Of a stretch of 64,000 nucleotides of DNA, positions 36,201-44,050 are shown in pieces (position 1 is the stretch's first letter; each line of letters opens with the position of its first letter). Made by a program: the position numbers and the translations under genes. The notes below the pieces were generated by a model that saw nothing but the letters and a program-made list of their open reading frames with translations, did no database searches and was not told the origin of the DNA. Source of the stretch: Odobenus rosmarus divergens (Eukaryota > Chordata > Mammalia > Carnivora > Odobenidae). The stretch lies in NCBI RefSeq assembly GCF_000321225.1, contig NW_004450478.1, forward strand, positions 1,345,100 to 1,409,099, read 5' to 3'.

Positions 36201-39200
36201 TTATAAAATCACGTCTGCTGAAAATACAGAGTCTAGTCACCCATAATCTCAGCCCTCGGAAATAACCTATAATTAGACATTTTGATTTATCACTACTGTA
36301 TACCCCGCATGCATGTTGTCTTAGTCTGCTCAGGCTGCCATGACAAAATACCACAGTCTGGGTGGTTTAAACAGCAGAACTCTATTTTCTCACAGTTCTG
36401 GAGGCCAGGCAGTCCAATATGAAAGTGCTGACTGATCCATTCCTGGTGAGGACTCTTTTCCTCGCTGGCAGACGGCTCCCTTCATGCTGTGTCCTCACAT
36501 GGTGAAGAGAGCTCTGGTGTCTCTTCTTAAAAAGGCACCGACCCTATTGAAAGAAGATTCCACCTCTATGGCCTCATTTAGCCTTTATCATCTCACAGAC
36601 CCTATCTCCAGATACAGTCACAGTGGGGGGTAGGGCCACAACACAGAAGTTTGGGGGAGAGGTGCAGACATTCAGTCTCTTACACCTATGTACACACAGA
36701 TGCACACGTGTGTTTGTGTGTGTATGTATGTGTGTGAATTTGACGAGTTGGATCACAGTATATTCTTTATGTAACACTTTTGCACAAAGGTGTACTGAAC
36801 ATCATTTTTCTTAATTTTTTTTAATCTTCTCACAGTTACTTGTTATACTGTGTATAACTTTTTAAACCAATATTTAGCTATAGGTTTTTTTAGTGGTTTT
36901 AATTTTTTTGAGATTACAAAATAACATGGTAGGCATTTTTTATGTAACCCATTTTAGACATCTAATTTCTAAGATAATCTTTTAGAAATAAAATTAAGTT
37001 AAAATATTTGTTGCAGACTACCAAATTACCTTCTGAAGTTCATTAGCAAAATCTGATGAGCATGCCTGTTTCCTAAACCCTGTCCAGCGCTGGATACTAT
37101 TTTATCTTGAAAACTCTATACCAATCTGATAGTTTTATATCACACAATCATTTCAGTTTATGTTAGTAGTAAAATTGGACACTTTTTTGGCTATTTTTAT
37201 TTTTTCTTTTATGAATTAACTCATTGGTGTTGGCCAATTTTTCTGTCATTTTTGTCATGTACATTATAAATACTTTGCTTGGTTTAGGTTTTTTTGTTTT
37301 GTTTTTAATTCTGAAATTCCAGTTTTATGGAGTAATGACTGTCAGCCTTTTTCTTTATGAAGTCAGCTGTGGGGTATATGCTTACCTCCTTGTCTTTTCC
37401 CCATATAAATGCGTCTTGCATTTTTTCCCATTTGCAAATGGCTTTGTCTAGCTCTTGATATACTTCAGTTTCCTCACGTTTAAATCTTTAATCCATCTGC
37501 AAAAAAAACTTAATCCATCTGCAGTTTATTGTGTTTAATGGTGTAAGTTGGCAGTCTAATTTTTGAGAATTTGCCATTTTTTTAAATTTTATTTTATTAC
37601 ATTATGTAAATCACCATACAATACTTTATTAGTTTTTGATGTAGTGATCCACGATTCATTGTTTTCGTGTAACACCCAGTGCTCCATGCAGTACCTGCCC
37701 TCCTTAATACCCATCACTGGGCTAACCCATCCCCCCACCCCCCTCCCCTCTAAAACCCTCAGTTTGTTTCTCAGGGTCCATAGTCTCTCATGGTTCATCT
37801 CTCCCTCTGATTTCCCCCCCTTCATTTTTCCCTTCCTTCTCCTAATGTCCTCCATGCTATTCCTTATGTTCCACAAATAAGTGAAACCATATGATAATTG
37901 ACTTTCTCTGCTTGATTTATTTCACTTAGCATAATCTCCTCCAGTCCCATCCATGTTGCTGTAAAAGTTGGGTATTCATCCTTTCTGATGGCTGAGTAAT
38001 ATTCCATTGTATATATGGACCACATCTTTATCCATTCATCTGTTGAAGGGCATCTCGGCTCTTTCCATAGTTTGGCTATTGCAGACATTGCTGCTAAGAA
38101 TTTGCCATTTAGAAGTTTGTTAGGTTTTCTCCTGTCACCTGACAAACATTTTATTTTTTTAAAGATTTTATTCATCCATTTGACAGAGAGAGAGAGACAC
38201 AGAAAGAGGGAACACAAGCAGGGGGAGTGGGAGAGGGAGAGGCAGGCTTCCGGCTGAGCAGAGAGCCGGACGTGGGGCTCGATCCTAGGACCCTGGGATC
38301 ATGACCTGAGCTGAAGGCAGATGCTTAATGACTGAGCCACCCAGGCACCCCTGACAAACATTTTTTAATATTAGTTATTAAGAAAGTTCTGTGAAGATCC
38401 TGGCAGTAAAAATAGATTACCTACAAAAGAACAAAATCAGATTCACCCTAGATTTCCCATCTATAACACCAAAAACTAGTTGATGAAATACATCTGTAGA
38501 GCTGTGAGGGAAAAATATGAGTGCTCCCCGCAAAATTTTTAACCAGAGAAGTTGTTTCTGTGTATAGAACCATATACAGATATGCTCACTCATGCAGAGA
38601 ATCAGGTAGTATACTATGTAGTTATAATCCTGACTGAAACATTTCTCAGTCCATTGAGAACTTAAATTAATTCAAGGATTATGAAGTTGTATTATAAAGT
38701 GCTGGTGATGAACAGCAAAAAGAAAAATGAGAAAAGGCAGATAGTAAATTGATGATAAGTTTAGAAGTTTCAACTGTTGACTGCAAAAATATAAATGACC
38801 CAACATGACCCAAGAAAAAGTAAAAACCTTAAGTAACCAAAAAAGAAACTTAAAGTCTTTACAAAAGAAACCACCCACAAAGGTAATTTGTCAAGGTTCT
38901 TTCGGATTTTCAAAGGGCACATAATTTCTGTGTATTTCCCTCGGTGCCCCTGCCCAAAAATATCTTTTAGTAAAAAGCTATAAATCTTTATAAACTCTTT
39001 ATTAAAAAACTATATACCTTATTTCTTAATGCAATTGTATATTCACCTCTGTTTTCTAACAGTATCATCAACAATTTGGATTTAGGTGCTTATCGTATAG
39101 TCATAATAAAAAATATTTACTTGTATTTTAACTAGGTATCCTATGGCGAGATGGTGGGCTGTGATAACCAAGATGTAAGTATTAAATTTTTCTATTGAGG

Positions 39201-40826
39201 AATGAAAAAAATCACGGATTATTATTACTTGAACATTTTTCTTATTTACGGTGTCTCTCAGTCTAAGAAAACAGGTCTGCAGTTACATTAACTATATTAT
39301 ATTAATGCTAGAATATTTCTCTCCAAAACAGGGTAGTGTCACTTCGTGTGTTCCCAGTTTAACTCTCTTAAAGCTAGTTTTATGGTTTCATGTGCACATT
39401 ATAAATCTCAAAAGGTTTTATGTTGTATGAAAATTAGAAACATCCTCCACCTCCTTTGCTAAATAATACTGTGTTTACTAGAATCCAGTTCACTTGTCAC
39501 GGTGTAAAACCAGCATTTTAAGACAGTACATTCTGTCAGGAAACCTGCCACTAGTGGGGGTGGGGAGGTGGTATAATATGAGGTTATTTTCCTCCTATCA
39601 GTGTAGTGTCTCCTATTGTACCCTGCAGCTGTCAGCTGATAAGAGCCCCTTCTGATATAAAAAATAAAGGAGGTTTGAAAGAAAACTTTTTTTTTTTTTT
39701 TGAGGAAGCTTAATTTTGGTTAGAGATATATTTTTATTGGATGCTGAGAATCTTTTTTCTAGTAATTTTACTCCCTCCTCACTTTCACAAACTTCCAGCC
39801 CCCTTTGTTCATCTTTCCTGCAGAGGAATTCTAAAGAAGAATCCATAATGTCAGAATCCTAAGGTTAAAAATAGCAGTTTAAAATTTTTTAAACCAATCT
39901 GAAGATTGAGCAGGGTTGGCTTGGTACATTAAAGTTTGTGCTCTCCTGACCGGACAGGGTCCCAACAATGTGTTCATGTAGATAGAGAAAGGCTGTCCTT
40001 CCACTTCCCCCTTTAGAATCACTTGTGGGCTGATTATTATATAACAATATTGCCCAATCATTCCAAGAACACTATTGTAACCTCCCGGGGCAGTTAGTGA
40101 AAATGATGCATTTCTGTGAATACCCCATCATACTCTCTGATCCCTCTCATTCCCAGTTACGCTCTTCTGAGTGCTAAGATTTTCCGTGGAAGTGTAGAAC
40201 TGCTTAATATGTTATAGAGTAGAATCCCTTTTCTCTGCATATCTAGGAATAGATCTACCCAGAGAGGAAATCCAGGGCATCCCTTTATGTTTTTCACTGC
40301 AACCAGCTTATTCTACTTTATGAGGAAGTGAATAAGGCTGAATATTAAATAAAATCTGTAAAATGTATTTACCTTCTTTGTGAGAGACCCATCTCATTTC
40401 TTGTCCTTGAAAGTTGGTATCAGCTTACTCCCTGGCTTAACGAGAATAAGTGAACTTTTGTTCATTGCTTGGGATCATGGAAATAGATGACATGAACCTC
40501 TGAGTTAACAGAGATGCATACCTTTTCTGTGCTTCCATTTCCTTATCTTTGAAACCTATCAGTTGGATTCAATGATCTGTAAATCAGCTCCTAGATCTAA
40601 AAGTTCTGTTTCCATGAATCTTATTATTAATATTGAGTCTAGTGGGCATATTATACTCTGTAGTCTTTGGAGGTATTAAAAACTATTTCTCTGCCATTTT
40701 GCTTTCCAGTGCCCAATCGAATGGTTCCATTATGGATGTGTTGGGTTGACAGAAGCACCAAAAGGAAAATGGTACTGTCCACAGTGCACTGCTGCAATGA
40801 AGAGAAGAGGCAGTCGGCACAAATAA
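15217..40826 (+). CDS. ING3: ING3, inhibitor of growth family member 3, complete spliced gene (12 coding exons, 418 aa)
   Basis: ING3 is a nuclear subunit of the NuA4/TIP60 histone acetyltransferase complex. It reads trimethylated lysine 4 of histone H3 through its C-terminal PHD finger. Joining 15217-15244, 15490-15561, 18389-18489, 20309-20374, 30651-30747, 32325-32396, 33241-33360, 33638-33795, 34361-34554, 35880-36072, 39136-39174 and 40710-40826 gives 1257 bases, 418 codons plus stop, the length I know for human ING3. All introns are GT-AG. Residues 1 to about 104 form the helical ING domain (starts [10 protein letters not shown]). A basic part (EKRK, EKKFK) lies at about 145-169, and a long serine/threonine-rich linker at 186-340. 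The PHD finger has zinc ligands C363, C365, C376, C381, H387, C390, C403 and C406 all present. The aromatic-cage residues Y362 and W385 are kept. The start codon lies in the CpG island. No frameshift or premature stop was seen. Confidence 0.98.
15490..15561 (+). CDS. ING3: ING3 coding exon 2
   Basis: Begins after TTTGACAG, completing Met10, and codes [20 protein letters not shown] and on to QVQ. The donor is GTAAGT at 15562. It carries part of the N-terminal ING helices. Confidence 0.97.
17093..17286 (+). mobile_element. Can-SINE in ING3 intron 2, with perfect TSD
   Basis: Head GGCACCTGGGTGGCTCAG, B-box-like GGTCGTGATCC, body ending CTCTCTGTCAAATAAATAAA and a TTAATTAATT(A)n tail. Perfect 13-base duplication AATGCTAAAGTAG at 17080-17092 and 17287-17299. 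Sense to the gene. Low divergence, so possibly a recent insertion. Confidence 0.96.
17320..17480 (+). mobile_element. MIR remnant
   Basis: Follows sense MIR order: GATCTGAGTTTGTATTAGAG, TTTTGACCTTGACCATGG, ATTGTCTATAAAATGAAAAT, then AAGTAGAAATTCAATAAAGG at the 3' end. Strongly diverged. Confidence 0.6.
18389..18489 (+). CDS. ING3: ING3 coding exon 3
   Basis: Starts after GTCATAG, completing Asn34, and codes [20 protein letters not shown] onward to SIKK (residues 34-67). It ends in phase 0 at GTATGT (18490). It forms part of the coiled ING domain. Confidence 0.97.
19100..19215 (+). mobile_element. MIR core remnant
   Basis: Words AAGATCTGGGTTTGGTTGTGACTGCCATTTAGC and TGTGTGACATTGGACAGG followed by CTCTGAGTAATAATGG match the MIR core in sense order (quoted in parts). 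Confidence 0.65.
19376..19677 (-). mobile_element. MER2 DNA transposon (TcMar-Tigger type), near complete
   Basis: The left end CAGGGGACCCTGGAAGAAC and the right end TTCGAGGGTCAGCTCTG are the decayed inverted termini (consensus CAGTTGACCCTTGAACAAC). The inside has ATACAGTACAGTACTATAAA, TTCTCTAGCTTACTTTATC, TGTTTACGTTATCAGTGAAG and CAACAGTTGGCTGTTAGTAG, all in MER2 order. A TA lies just before the left end (19374-19375), as expected for a TA-target element. Non-autonomous. Confidence 0.88.
20309..20374 (+). CDS. ING3: ING3 coding exon 4
   Basis: After TTATTCAG, codes [20 protein letters not shown] and DL (residues 68-89), phase 0 at both ends, donor GTAAGT at 20375. Confidence 0.97.
22230..22400 (+). 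mobile_element. MIR element
   Basis: Sense MIR order: ACAGACATGAGTTCAGCCACTTCC, GGACTTTGGATAAGTTACTTAATC, TTAGTTTTCTTATCTATAAAATAG and the GCCTTACAGG motif (quoted in parts). Typical 170-bp decayed copy. Confidence 0.75.
22560..22710. repeat. Pyrimidine-rich low-complexity tract
   Basis: Almost only C and T on the + strand (CTTCCCTCCCTCTCCC, CCTTCCTCTGTCC and similar). The open frames across it are composition artefacts. Confidence 0.85.
22880..23510 (+). mobile_element. L2-like LINE remnant, tentative
   Basis: The sequence has the CT-rich pattern of L2 ORF2/3' region in sense, for example TTGGAATATTGCAAGTCATCC near 23250 (L2: CTGGACTATTGCAATAG) and TTCACTTCTGCAGCCTGCC. The 3' end of the same element may lie at 24000-24150 after an unassigned insert. 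Confidence 0.4.
24000..24150 (+). mobile_element. L2 3' end remnant
   Basis: TTGTCTCCCCTACTATAAATGTC then a spacer and CTCAGTAAATATTTGTTCAAC match the L2 tail pattern (CTCCCCCACTAGAATGTAAG ... CAATAAATATTTGTTGAATG). Confidence 0.7.
25595..26155 (-). mobile_element. L2 remnant, antisense, about 560 bp
   Basis: Begins TTCATTCATTCAGCAAATATTC (antisense L2 tail). It continues with GATAAGTGCCATGAAGAAAATAAA, AGGAGGTGACATTTGAAGAGG, AAAGAGCCAGCCATGGGAAGAG and GACCAGTGTGGTTGG, in the order expected for reversed L2 (quoted in parts). The 151-residue open frame on the minus strand here is an L2 remnant, not a gene. Confidence 0.8.
26328..26512 (+). mobile_element. Can-SINE in ING3 intron 4
   Basis: Head GGGCGCCTGGGTGGCTCAGT, the body has CCGCGTCCGGCTCCCTGCTC and CTTCTCCCTCTGACCCTCCC, end CAAATAAATAAATAAAATC with an A run. 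It belongs to a different subfamily from the copies containing GTTCCCTCTCTC. Imperfect duplication TTTTAAAATCAGT (26313-26325) and TTTTTAAATCAGT (from about 26516). Confidence 0.95.
28830..28950 (+). mobile_element. L2 3' end remnant
   Basis: TTGTAATCCTATGAAAGCAGGGATTC, then CCCAATGCCAAGCAC (quoted in parts), is a worn L2 tail. Confidence 0.5.
29430..29650 (+). mobile_element. MIR element
   Basis: Sense MIR order with TTTGGGCATGTTACTTAACC, TTCTGAGCCTTAGTTTCTTC, ACGAAATGGAGACAGTAATA and ACCAAGCACGTTACATGGC. Confidence 0.8.
30651..30747 (+). CDS. ING3: ING3 coding exon 5
   Basis: After TTTGAAACAG, codes [20 protein letters not shown] onward to EILER (residues 90-121 and the first base of 122). 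Donor GTAAGT at 30748. It ends the conserved ING domain. Confidence 0.97.
30748..32324 (+). other. ING3: ING3 intron 5
   Basis: 1.6 kb AT-rich intron. No repeat was recognised with confidence. Confidence 0.8.
32325..32396 (+). CDS. ING3: ING3 coding exon 6
   Basis: After TTTTTTAG, completes Arg122 and codes [20 protein letters not shown] and PVE (to residue 145). Histidine/proline-rich start of the linker. Donor GTAAGT at 32397. Confidence 0.97.
32397..33240 (+). other. ING3: ING3 intron 6
   Basis: 0.84 kb. It contains an L2 tail remnant near 32720-32850. The rest is AT-rich and unassigned. Confidence 0.75.
32720..32850 (+). mobile_element. L2 3' end remnant
   Basis: TGATGGTGGGCTCTTTGC, then GCTTAGCCTACTGTTTGGCATG and GTGAGTAAATGAATGC (in parts), follows the L2 tail (GGGCAGGGACC ... 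CCTGGCACATAG ... AATGAATG). Confidence 0.6.
33241..33360 (+). CDS. ING3: ING3 coding exon 7
   Basis: After TTATATTCAG, completes Lys146 and codes [20 protein letters not shown] onward to KENTL. Two basic clusters (KRK and EKKFK, residues 146-169) could serve in nuclear import. Donor GTAAGT at 33361. Confidence 0.97.
   Translation, partial: KGNIIRLLTIQQQTIFLKRSLNLKLFYLHLHQMPLRKIH
33638..33795 (+). CDS. ING3: ING3 coding exon 8
   Basis: After CTACATAG, codes [20 protein letters not shown] onward to VQATAQ (residues 186-238). A low-complexity Asn/Ser/Ala linker. Phase 0 end at GTAGGA (33796). Confidence 0.96.
33796..34360 (+). other. ING3: ING3 intron 8
   Basis: 0.56 kb with no repeat recognised. 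It ends TCTGTTTAAG. Confidence 0.75.
34361..34554 (+). CDS. ING3: ING3 coding exon 9
   Basis: Codes [20 protein letters not shown] onward to SGRKS (residues 239-302). It contains SMPREAAG at 267-274, which from memory differs from human SMARETVG. The rest is close to identical. The donor is GTAAGT at 34555. Confidence 0.97.
34555..35879 (+). other. ING3: ING3 intron 9
   Basis: 1.3 kb, very AT-rich, no repeat named. It ends TTTTTTCAG. Confidence 0.75.
35880..36072 (+). CDS. ING3: ING3 coding exon 10
   Basis: Completes Lys303 and codes NNNKSSSQQ, a run of nine serines, a further Ser-rich part, [20 protein letters not shown], and the start of the PHD finger up to YCICNQ (residue 367). The serine codons are mixed (TCG, TCA, TCT, TCC), so the tract is less slippage-prone than a pure repeat. 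Confidence 0.97.
36318..36685 (-). mobile_element. MLT1-type (MaLR) solo LTR, antisense
   Basis: Reads, reversed, as an MLT1 LTR. It has TTAGTCTGCTCAGGCTGCCA at its 3' end and ATTTTCTCACAGTTCTGGAG in the middle. CCTCACATGGTGAAGAGAGC, then ATCTCCAGATACAGTCACAG, lead toward its 5' end near 36685. No internal retroviral genes are attached, so it is a solo LTR. About 370 bp, ancient. Confidence 0.85.
36690..36736. repeat. GT-rich microsatellite patch
   Basis: ACACGTGTGTTTGTGTGTGTATGTATGTGTGTG-type sequence (in parts), short and impure. Confidence 0.7.
37580..38096 (-). mobile_element. L1 3' end, antisense, with TSD (carnivore type)
   Basis: The + strand shows the reversed carnivore L1 tail: ATCACCATACAATACTTTAT, GTAGTGATCCACGATTCATT and AACACCCAGTGCTCC. 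It then runs into reversed 3' UTR and ORF2-end sequence (TGGCTGAGTAATATTCCATT, CTTTATCCATTCATCTGTTG). Perfect 14-base duplication AGAATTTGCCATTT at 37566-37579 and 38097-38110. 5'-truncated at its right edge. Confidence 0.95.
38153..38350 (-). mobile_element. Can-SINE in ING3 intron 10, antisense, with TSD
   Basis: Left AAAGATTTTATTCATCCATTTG, body GAAAGAGGGAACACAAGCAG, right reversed head TGAGCCACCCAGGCACC (in parts). Duplication CTGACAAACATTTT at about 38139-38152 and 38351-38364. Confidence 0.95.
39136..39174 (+). CDS. ING3: ING3 coding exon 11 (39 bases, PHD finger)
   Basis: After TTTTAACTAG, codes [13 protein letters not shown] (residues 368-380), with zinc ligand C376. Phase 0 at both ends, so skipping would keep frame but destroy the PHD finger. 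Donor GTAAGT at 39175. Confidence 0.97.
39175..40709 (+). other. ING3: ING3 intron 11
   Basis: 1.5 kb, GTAAGT to TTTCCAG. A poly-T run at 39688-39701. No repeat named. Confidence 0.8.
40710..40826 (+). CDS. ING3: ING3 coding exon 12 (PHD finger end and stop)
   Basis: After GCTTTCCAG, codes [26 protein letters not shown] and a basic tail ending RRGSRHK, with TAA at 40824-40826. It supplies C381, H387, C390, C403, C406 and the cage residue W385. Confidence 0.98.
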   Translation, partial: CPIEWFHYGCVGLTEAPKGKWYCPQCTAAMKRRGSRHK

Positions 40827-41645
40827 AGGTGGTCGTTTCATTTGAGGAAGAAAATACTTCAACTAAACATTTTATATAGGACTTGAAAAAAGAAGAAAAG
40901 AGAAAGAAGACACAATGCATTTCCAGGCAACCACTTCAAGGATTTACACAGACAATCCTGTAAGATCTTGAACTTGAATTTTATGGGTTGTATTTTAATA
41001 ATGTAAGTAAATTATTTATGCACTCCTGGTGTGCTATGAATATTATTCCAGTTAGCCTTGGATTATTTCAGTGGCCAACATATGCAGACATTTGTACTCA
41101 ACCATTTTCTCAAAGTAATGGGCATTCTATAATTTAGACTTCAGAGAATTCCAACGATGAAGATTTTAAGAAAAGTATTTTATATTCAACAGGTATGTTC
41201 TGCTGCATGTACTGTACTCCAGAGCTGTTATGTAACACTGTATATAAATGGTTGCAAAACAAAAAAAAAGTCAGTGCTTCTAAAAAGAATTTAAGATAAT
41301 GGTTTTTCAAATGCCTTTATAATAAGCTTTGTTTCTTTGTGAAACTAAATTCAGCAGGCTGAAGGAAATGGTTCATGTGATAAAGTGGGCTGGTGTCCTC
41401 TAGAGTACCTGGGTACATAAACAGAAACTCCTGTAGGTAAAAATGAATCTGTGCCATTAGTCTTTATATGTTTCTGCATCCAGATAGAGTGCAGTTCATG
41501 GGGGGGAGGGGGGGACATGGGAGGGGCTGAAAGGGAAAGGGTGTTAAAGTGATACATTTTTATACCAAATGTGTTTATTTTTTTGTGCAAGTAATCCTTA
41601 AAATTGGAATTGTATTAGGTGTTAAAATAAAGTTTTTAAAAAATT
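40827..41645 (+). other. ING3: ING3 3' UTR
   Basis: Follows the stop codon directly, AT-rich, and ends after the polyadenylation signal. A short G run GGGGGGGAGGGGGGG-like patch lies at about 41501-41514. Length beyond 41645 is uncertain because later AATAAA words exist downstream (43246 and 44317 region). Confidence 0.75.
41626..41631 (+). terminator. ING3: ING3 polyadenylation signal AATAAA
   Basis: Canonical AATAAA about 800 bases after the stop, followed by GTTTTTAAAAAATTAC. It is the first canonical signal of the 3' UTR, so it is the likely main cleavage site. Confidence 0.75.
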
Positions 41646-41949
41646 ACTTGTATTTATACTTTACACACTATTAATAAGGAAAATTTCTTAATTCCAATTA
41701 ACTTCCAGTTTTCATAATCTAAAAAGGACAGAGTCCCAGGACACACAATGCTGTGTAATCTGTGATTTCTTTAACAGTGCTTGGCATTTGTGACGTGAAA
41801 ATAAGGGAAAGACATTTTTAATGTAAATTTGAAATGCAAATGTATTTTTCTAGAACATTTCTCTGGCTTTTCCTTCAGTCTAAGAGACATGAAAGAAGTC
41901 TAATTATGGTAGATAAAATGAAAATAATGGTAATAGATGTTTTGACTTG

Positions 41950-42130
41950 AGGCAGTGTGGCCAATTTAAGTAAAGAGACCTCCTGGATTGGAGCTTAAAA
42001 TTCAGTTCTATTTTGGATACTACCACATACTGGTATGATAGTTAATTCAAATTTTGAATCACTCTGGGCCTTATTAAACCAGGGTGATGCTGGCTGCAGG
42101 ATGTCTGTAATCACTCTTAAGGTTTTATTC
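41950..42130 (+). mobile_element. MIR-like remnant, tentative
   Basis: AGTGTGGCCAATTTAAGTAAAG, then ATTGGAGCTTAAAATTCAG and ATACTACCACATACTGGTATGATAG (in parts), loosely follows the MIR sense order (ATTCAAATCCCAGCTCTGCCACTTAC). Confidence 0.4.
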
Positions 42131-43640
42131 TATAGGTGCTATTTAAATTATAAATTTTGCGTAGTGGAGGTTTTATTTCAGGTATACTATCAAGTCAGGT
42201 TGGTAGAAAAATCCTTAAAACTTTAGAAATACTACATCATTTCTTTTATGTTGAAATTTACTGGGTCCATTAGATTTCTGCTTTAATCAAAACCACTTGT
42301 GAGCCTCTTAGAACTTATTCAGAAGACTATAAAATCTATGCAATGCTACCCAAAAGGTATGGATTAGATAGGGGATTTCTTTTAGCTTCACGAATCCTCA
42401 GTTCTGAGCTGTTGCAGACTGATTTTATAGCTGGACAGCCCATAAAACAAAGTTGGTTTGTTTGTGGGTATTCACGATTTCACAATATCATGAGTATCAT
42501 GATTCCGTAACACTCAGTATTTTCATGGAGATTTTATAAACCTTTAAGAAATAATATATAACGTAGCATTCACTTAGCTTTAATGCACGTTGCCTAGAGA
42601 TGCTCTGTGGTATTGTTTAATCTTCTAATTATATATAGTGACTTTTCCAAATTCATTCATTTTCTAGGAATTGGTCAAAGGAAAAAGCCTTATGTACAGC
42701 CTTATTTTAAGAGAAAGTTCCTTGTCTGAGTCAGGAACATCCCTATTTCCAGCTGCTACAGCCCCTTCCCGTGTGAATTCCACTGCTTACCAAATCACTT
42801 AGAAAACATTGGACCAAATTTAACCTCAAACATCGACTATTTTATGAAGCCTCTGTAAAGAAGCAAACCAAAATTTTGTTCACTTATTTAGTAATTGGTG
42901 GAGCTTGTTAGTATCTGAGATATTATATATATATATATATGTATATACACACACACACATATATGTATATATATATATGGGCCAAACATGGAACTACCTC
43001 CTCAAAAAAAAAAAAAAATGTGGCCAACTATTAATATTCTTTGAGACATTTACACCAAGGGGTGGGATAAGCATTTTTGCTATTACAAAATACCAATAAA
43101 TCTTTGTTCTGTAAAACTCATGTGACAATTGGTGACACAAAAAAAGTCCAAATGTGGGTTCACAATTTATAGGTGGTGAAAATTGAGGCCTTACTGCTGT
43201 GGAGTGTACGTTAAAATGTTCATGGTGACACATTTGAAGCAATAAATGGCTTAATTAAATGCCTAAATGAAGCTGAGTGTTTGATAAACATACAGTCATT
43301 CTTTTTAAGGGCAGTTCATTTTTTTGCTCTTTTCTCCTTTAAAGCAGATTCCACATACTTCAAATTTTTAACCGTATTTGGTTTGTGCAGTCTTAGTGCC
43401 CTTTGTCCTTTGATCTCAGAAATGGGCTTGTTGATCTAATTAATTATATTAATCTTGGAAAAAACAAATGTCTGATACACTTGGGTTGTGAGAGGTGAAA
43501 TATCTGTGTAGACATTGCAGTGTTTTCCTTCAACTCATATTTTTAAAAGAAATCTTTAACGGATGGGTTTTAAGAGAAAACGAATACCGTCAGAAGCATT
43601 TATTTTTATAATTTTACAAACACTGAACACCTAGATGTTG
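42131..43640. other. Intergenic sequence after ING3
   Basis: AT-rich, without a gene. It includes a TA/CA microsatellite at 42921-42978 and an A run at 43003-43018. It may contain minor longer ING3 3' UTR ends. Confidence 0.5.
42921..42978. repeat. Compound (AT)n/(AC)n microsatellite
   Basis: TATATATATATATATAT, then ATACACACACACACACAT, then ATATATGTATATATATATAT (quoted in parts). Likely length-variable. Confidence 0.9.
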
Positions 43641-44050
43641 AACCTGCAGAGGAAGGTATTTGGGTGTGGGTGTGGGAAGGACAAACGTGTTAAGTAATTG
43701 CAGCACTTGGAAGGGTGCTGTGATAGGCAGATGCACAAAGCACTGTGAGGACACTGGGAGACTTCACAGAGGAGGTTTCCTTTGAACAGATTCCTTAAAG
43801 ACACACGAAGTAGGGAAGGTTTTTCAAGGCTAGGGAAGGTTTTTCAAGGCAAGAGACTGTTCAAGGGCCATGTACACTCTGGTAACTTACAAGTACTCTG
43901 GCATGAGTGGACGTCCAGTAGGGAGATGGAAGTTCAGAGAATAAAGCCAGAAAACTGAGCAAGAGTCTAAACACGAGCATTTTACACTGTGTCATAGAAT
44001 TACTTGTTAAGGAGAGTGGTGGTGGCCTTTAACATATTGTTGGCTAAATA
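43640..44050 (-). mobile_element. L2 remnant, antisense
   Basis: Reversed L2 wording: GGGTGCTGTGATAGGCAGATGC, then GGGAGACTTCACAGAGGAGG and GAAGGTTTTTCAAGGCAAGAG (in parts), like the consensus GGGAAGGCTTCCCTGAGGAAG. It contains a local 20-base tandem duplication at 43811-43850. Confidence 0.6.
43811..43850. repeat. 20-bp tandem duplication
   Basis: TAGGGAAGGTTTTTCAAGGC occurs twice back to back and identically, so it is a recent slippage or assembly event inside an old L2. Confidence 0.95.

Larger units (their letters stand above)
36195..37565 (-). mobile_element. Old L1M-type LINE, antisense, interrupted by an LTR
   Basis: Antisense L1 3' UTR wording flanks the LTR: TCACCCATAATCTCAGCCC before it and ATTCTTTATGTAACACTTTTGC after it. 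Further right, AAATCTTTAATCCATCTGCA and ATGGTGTAAGTTGGCAGTC resemble antisense L1 ORF2/3' sequence. Diverged and without coding capacity. Confidence 0.6.
36073..39135 (+). other. ING3: ING3 intron 10
   Basis: 3.1 kb. Its first two thirds are a stack of antisense repeats: old L1 with an LTR inside it, a younger L1 tail and a Can-SINE. The part from 38365 to 39135 is unassigned AT-rich sequence. Confidence 0.8.
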
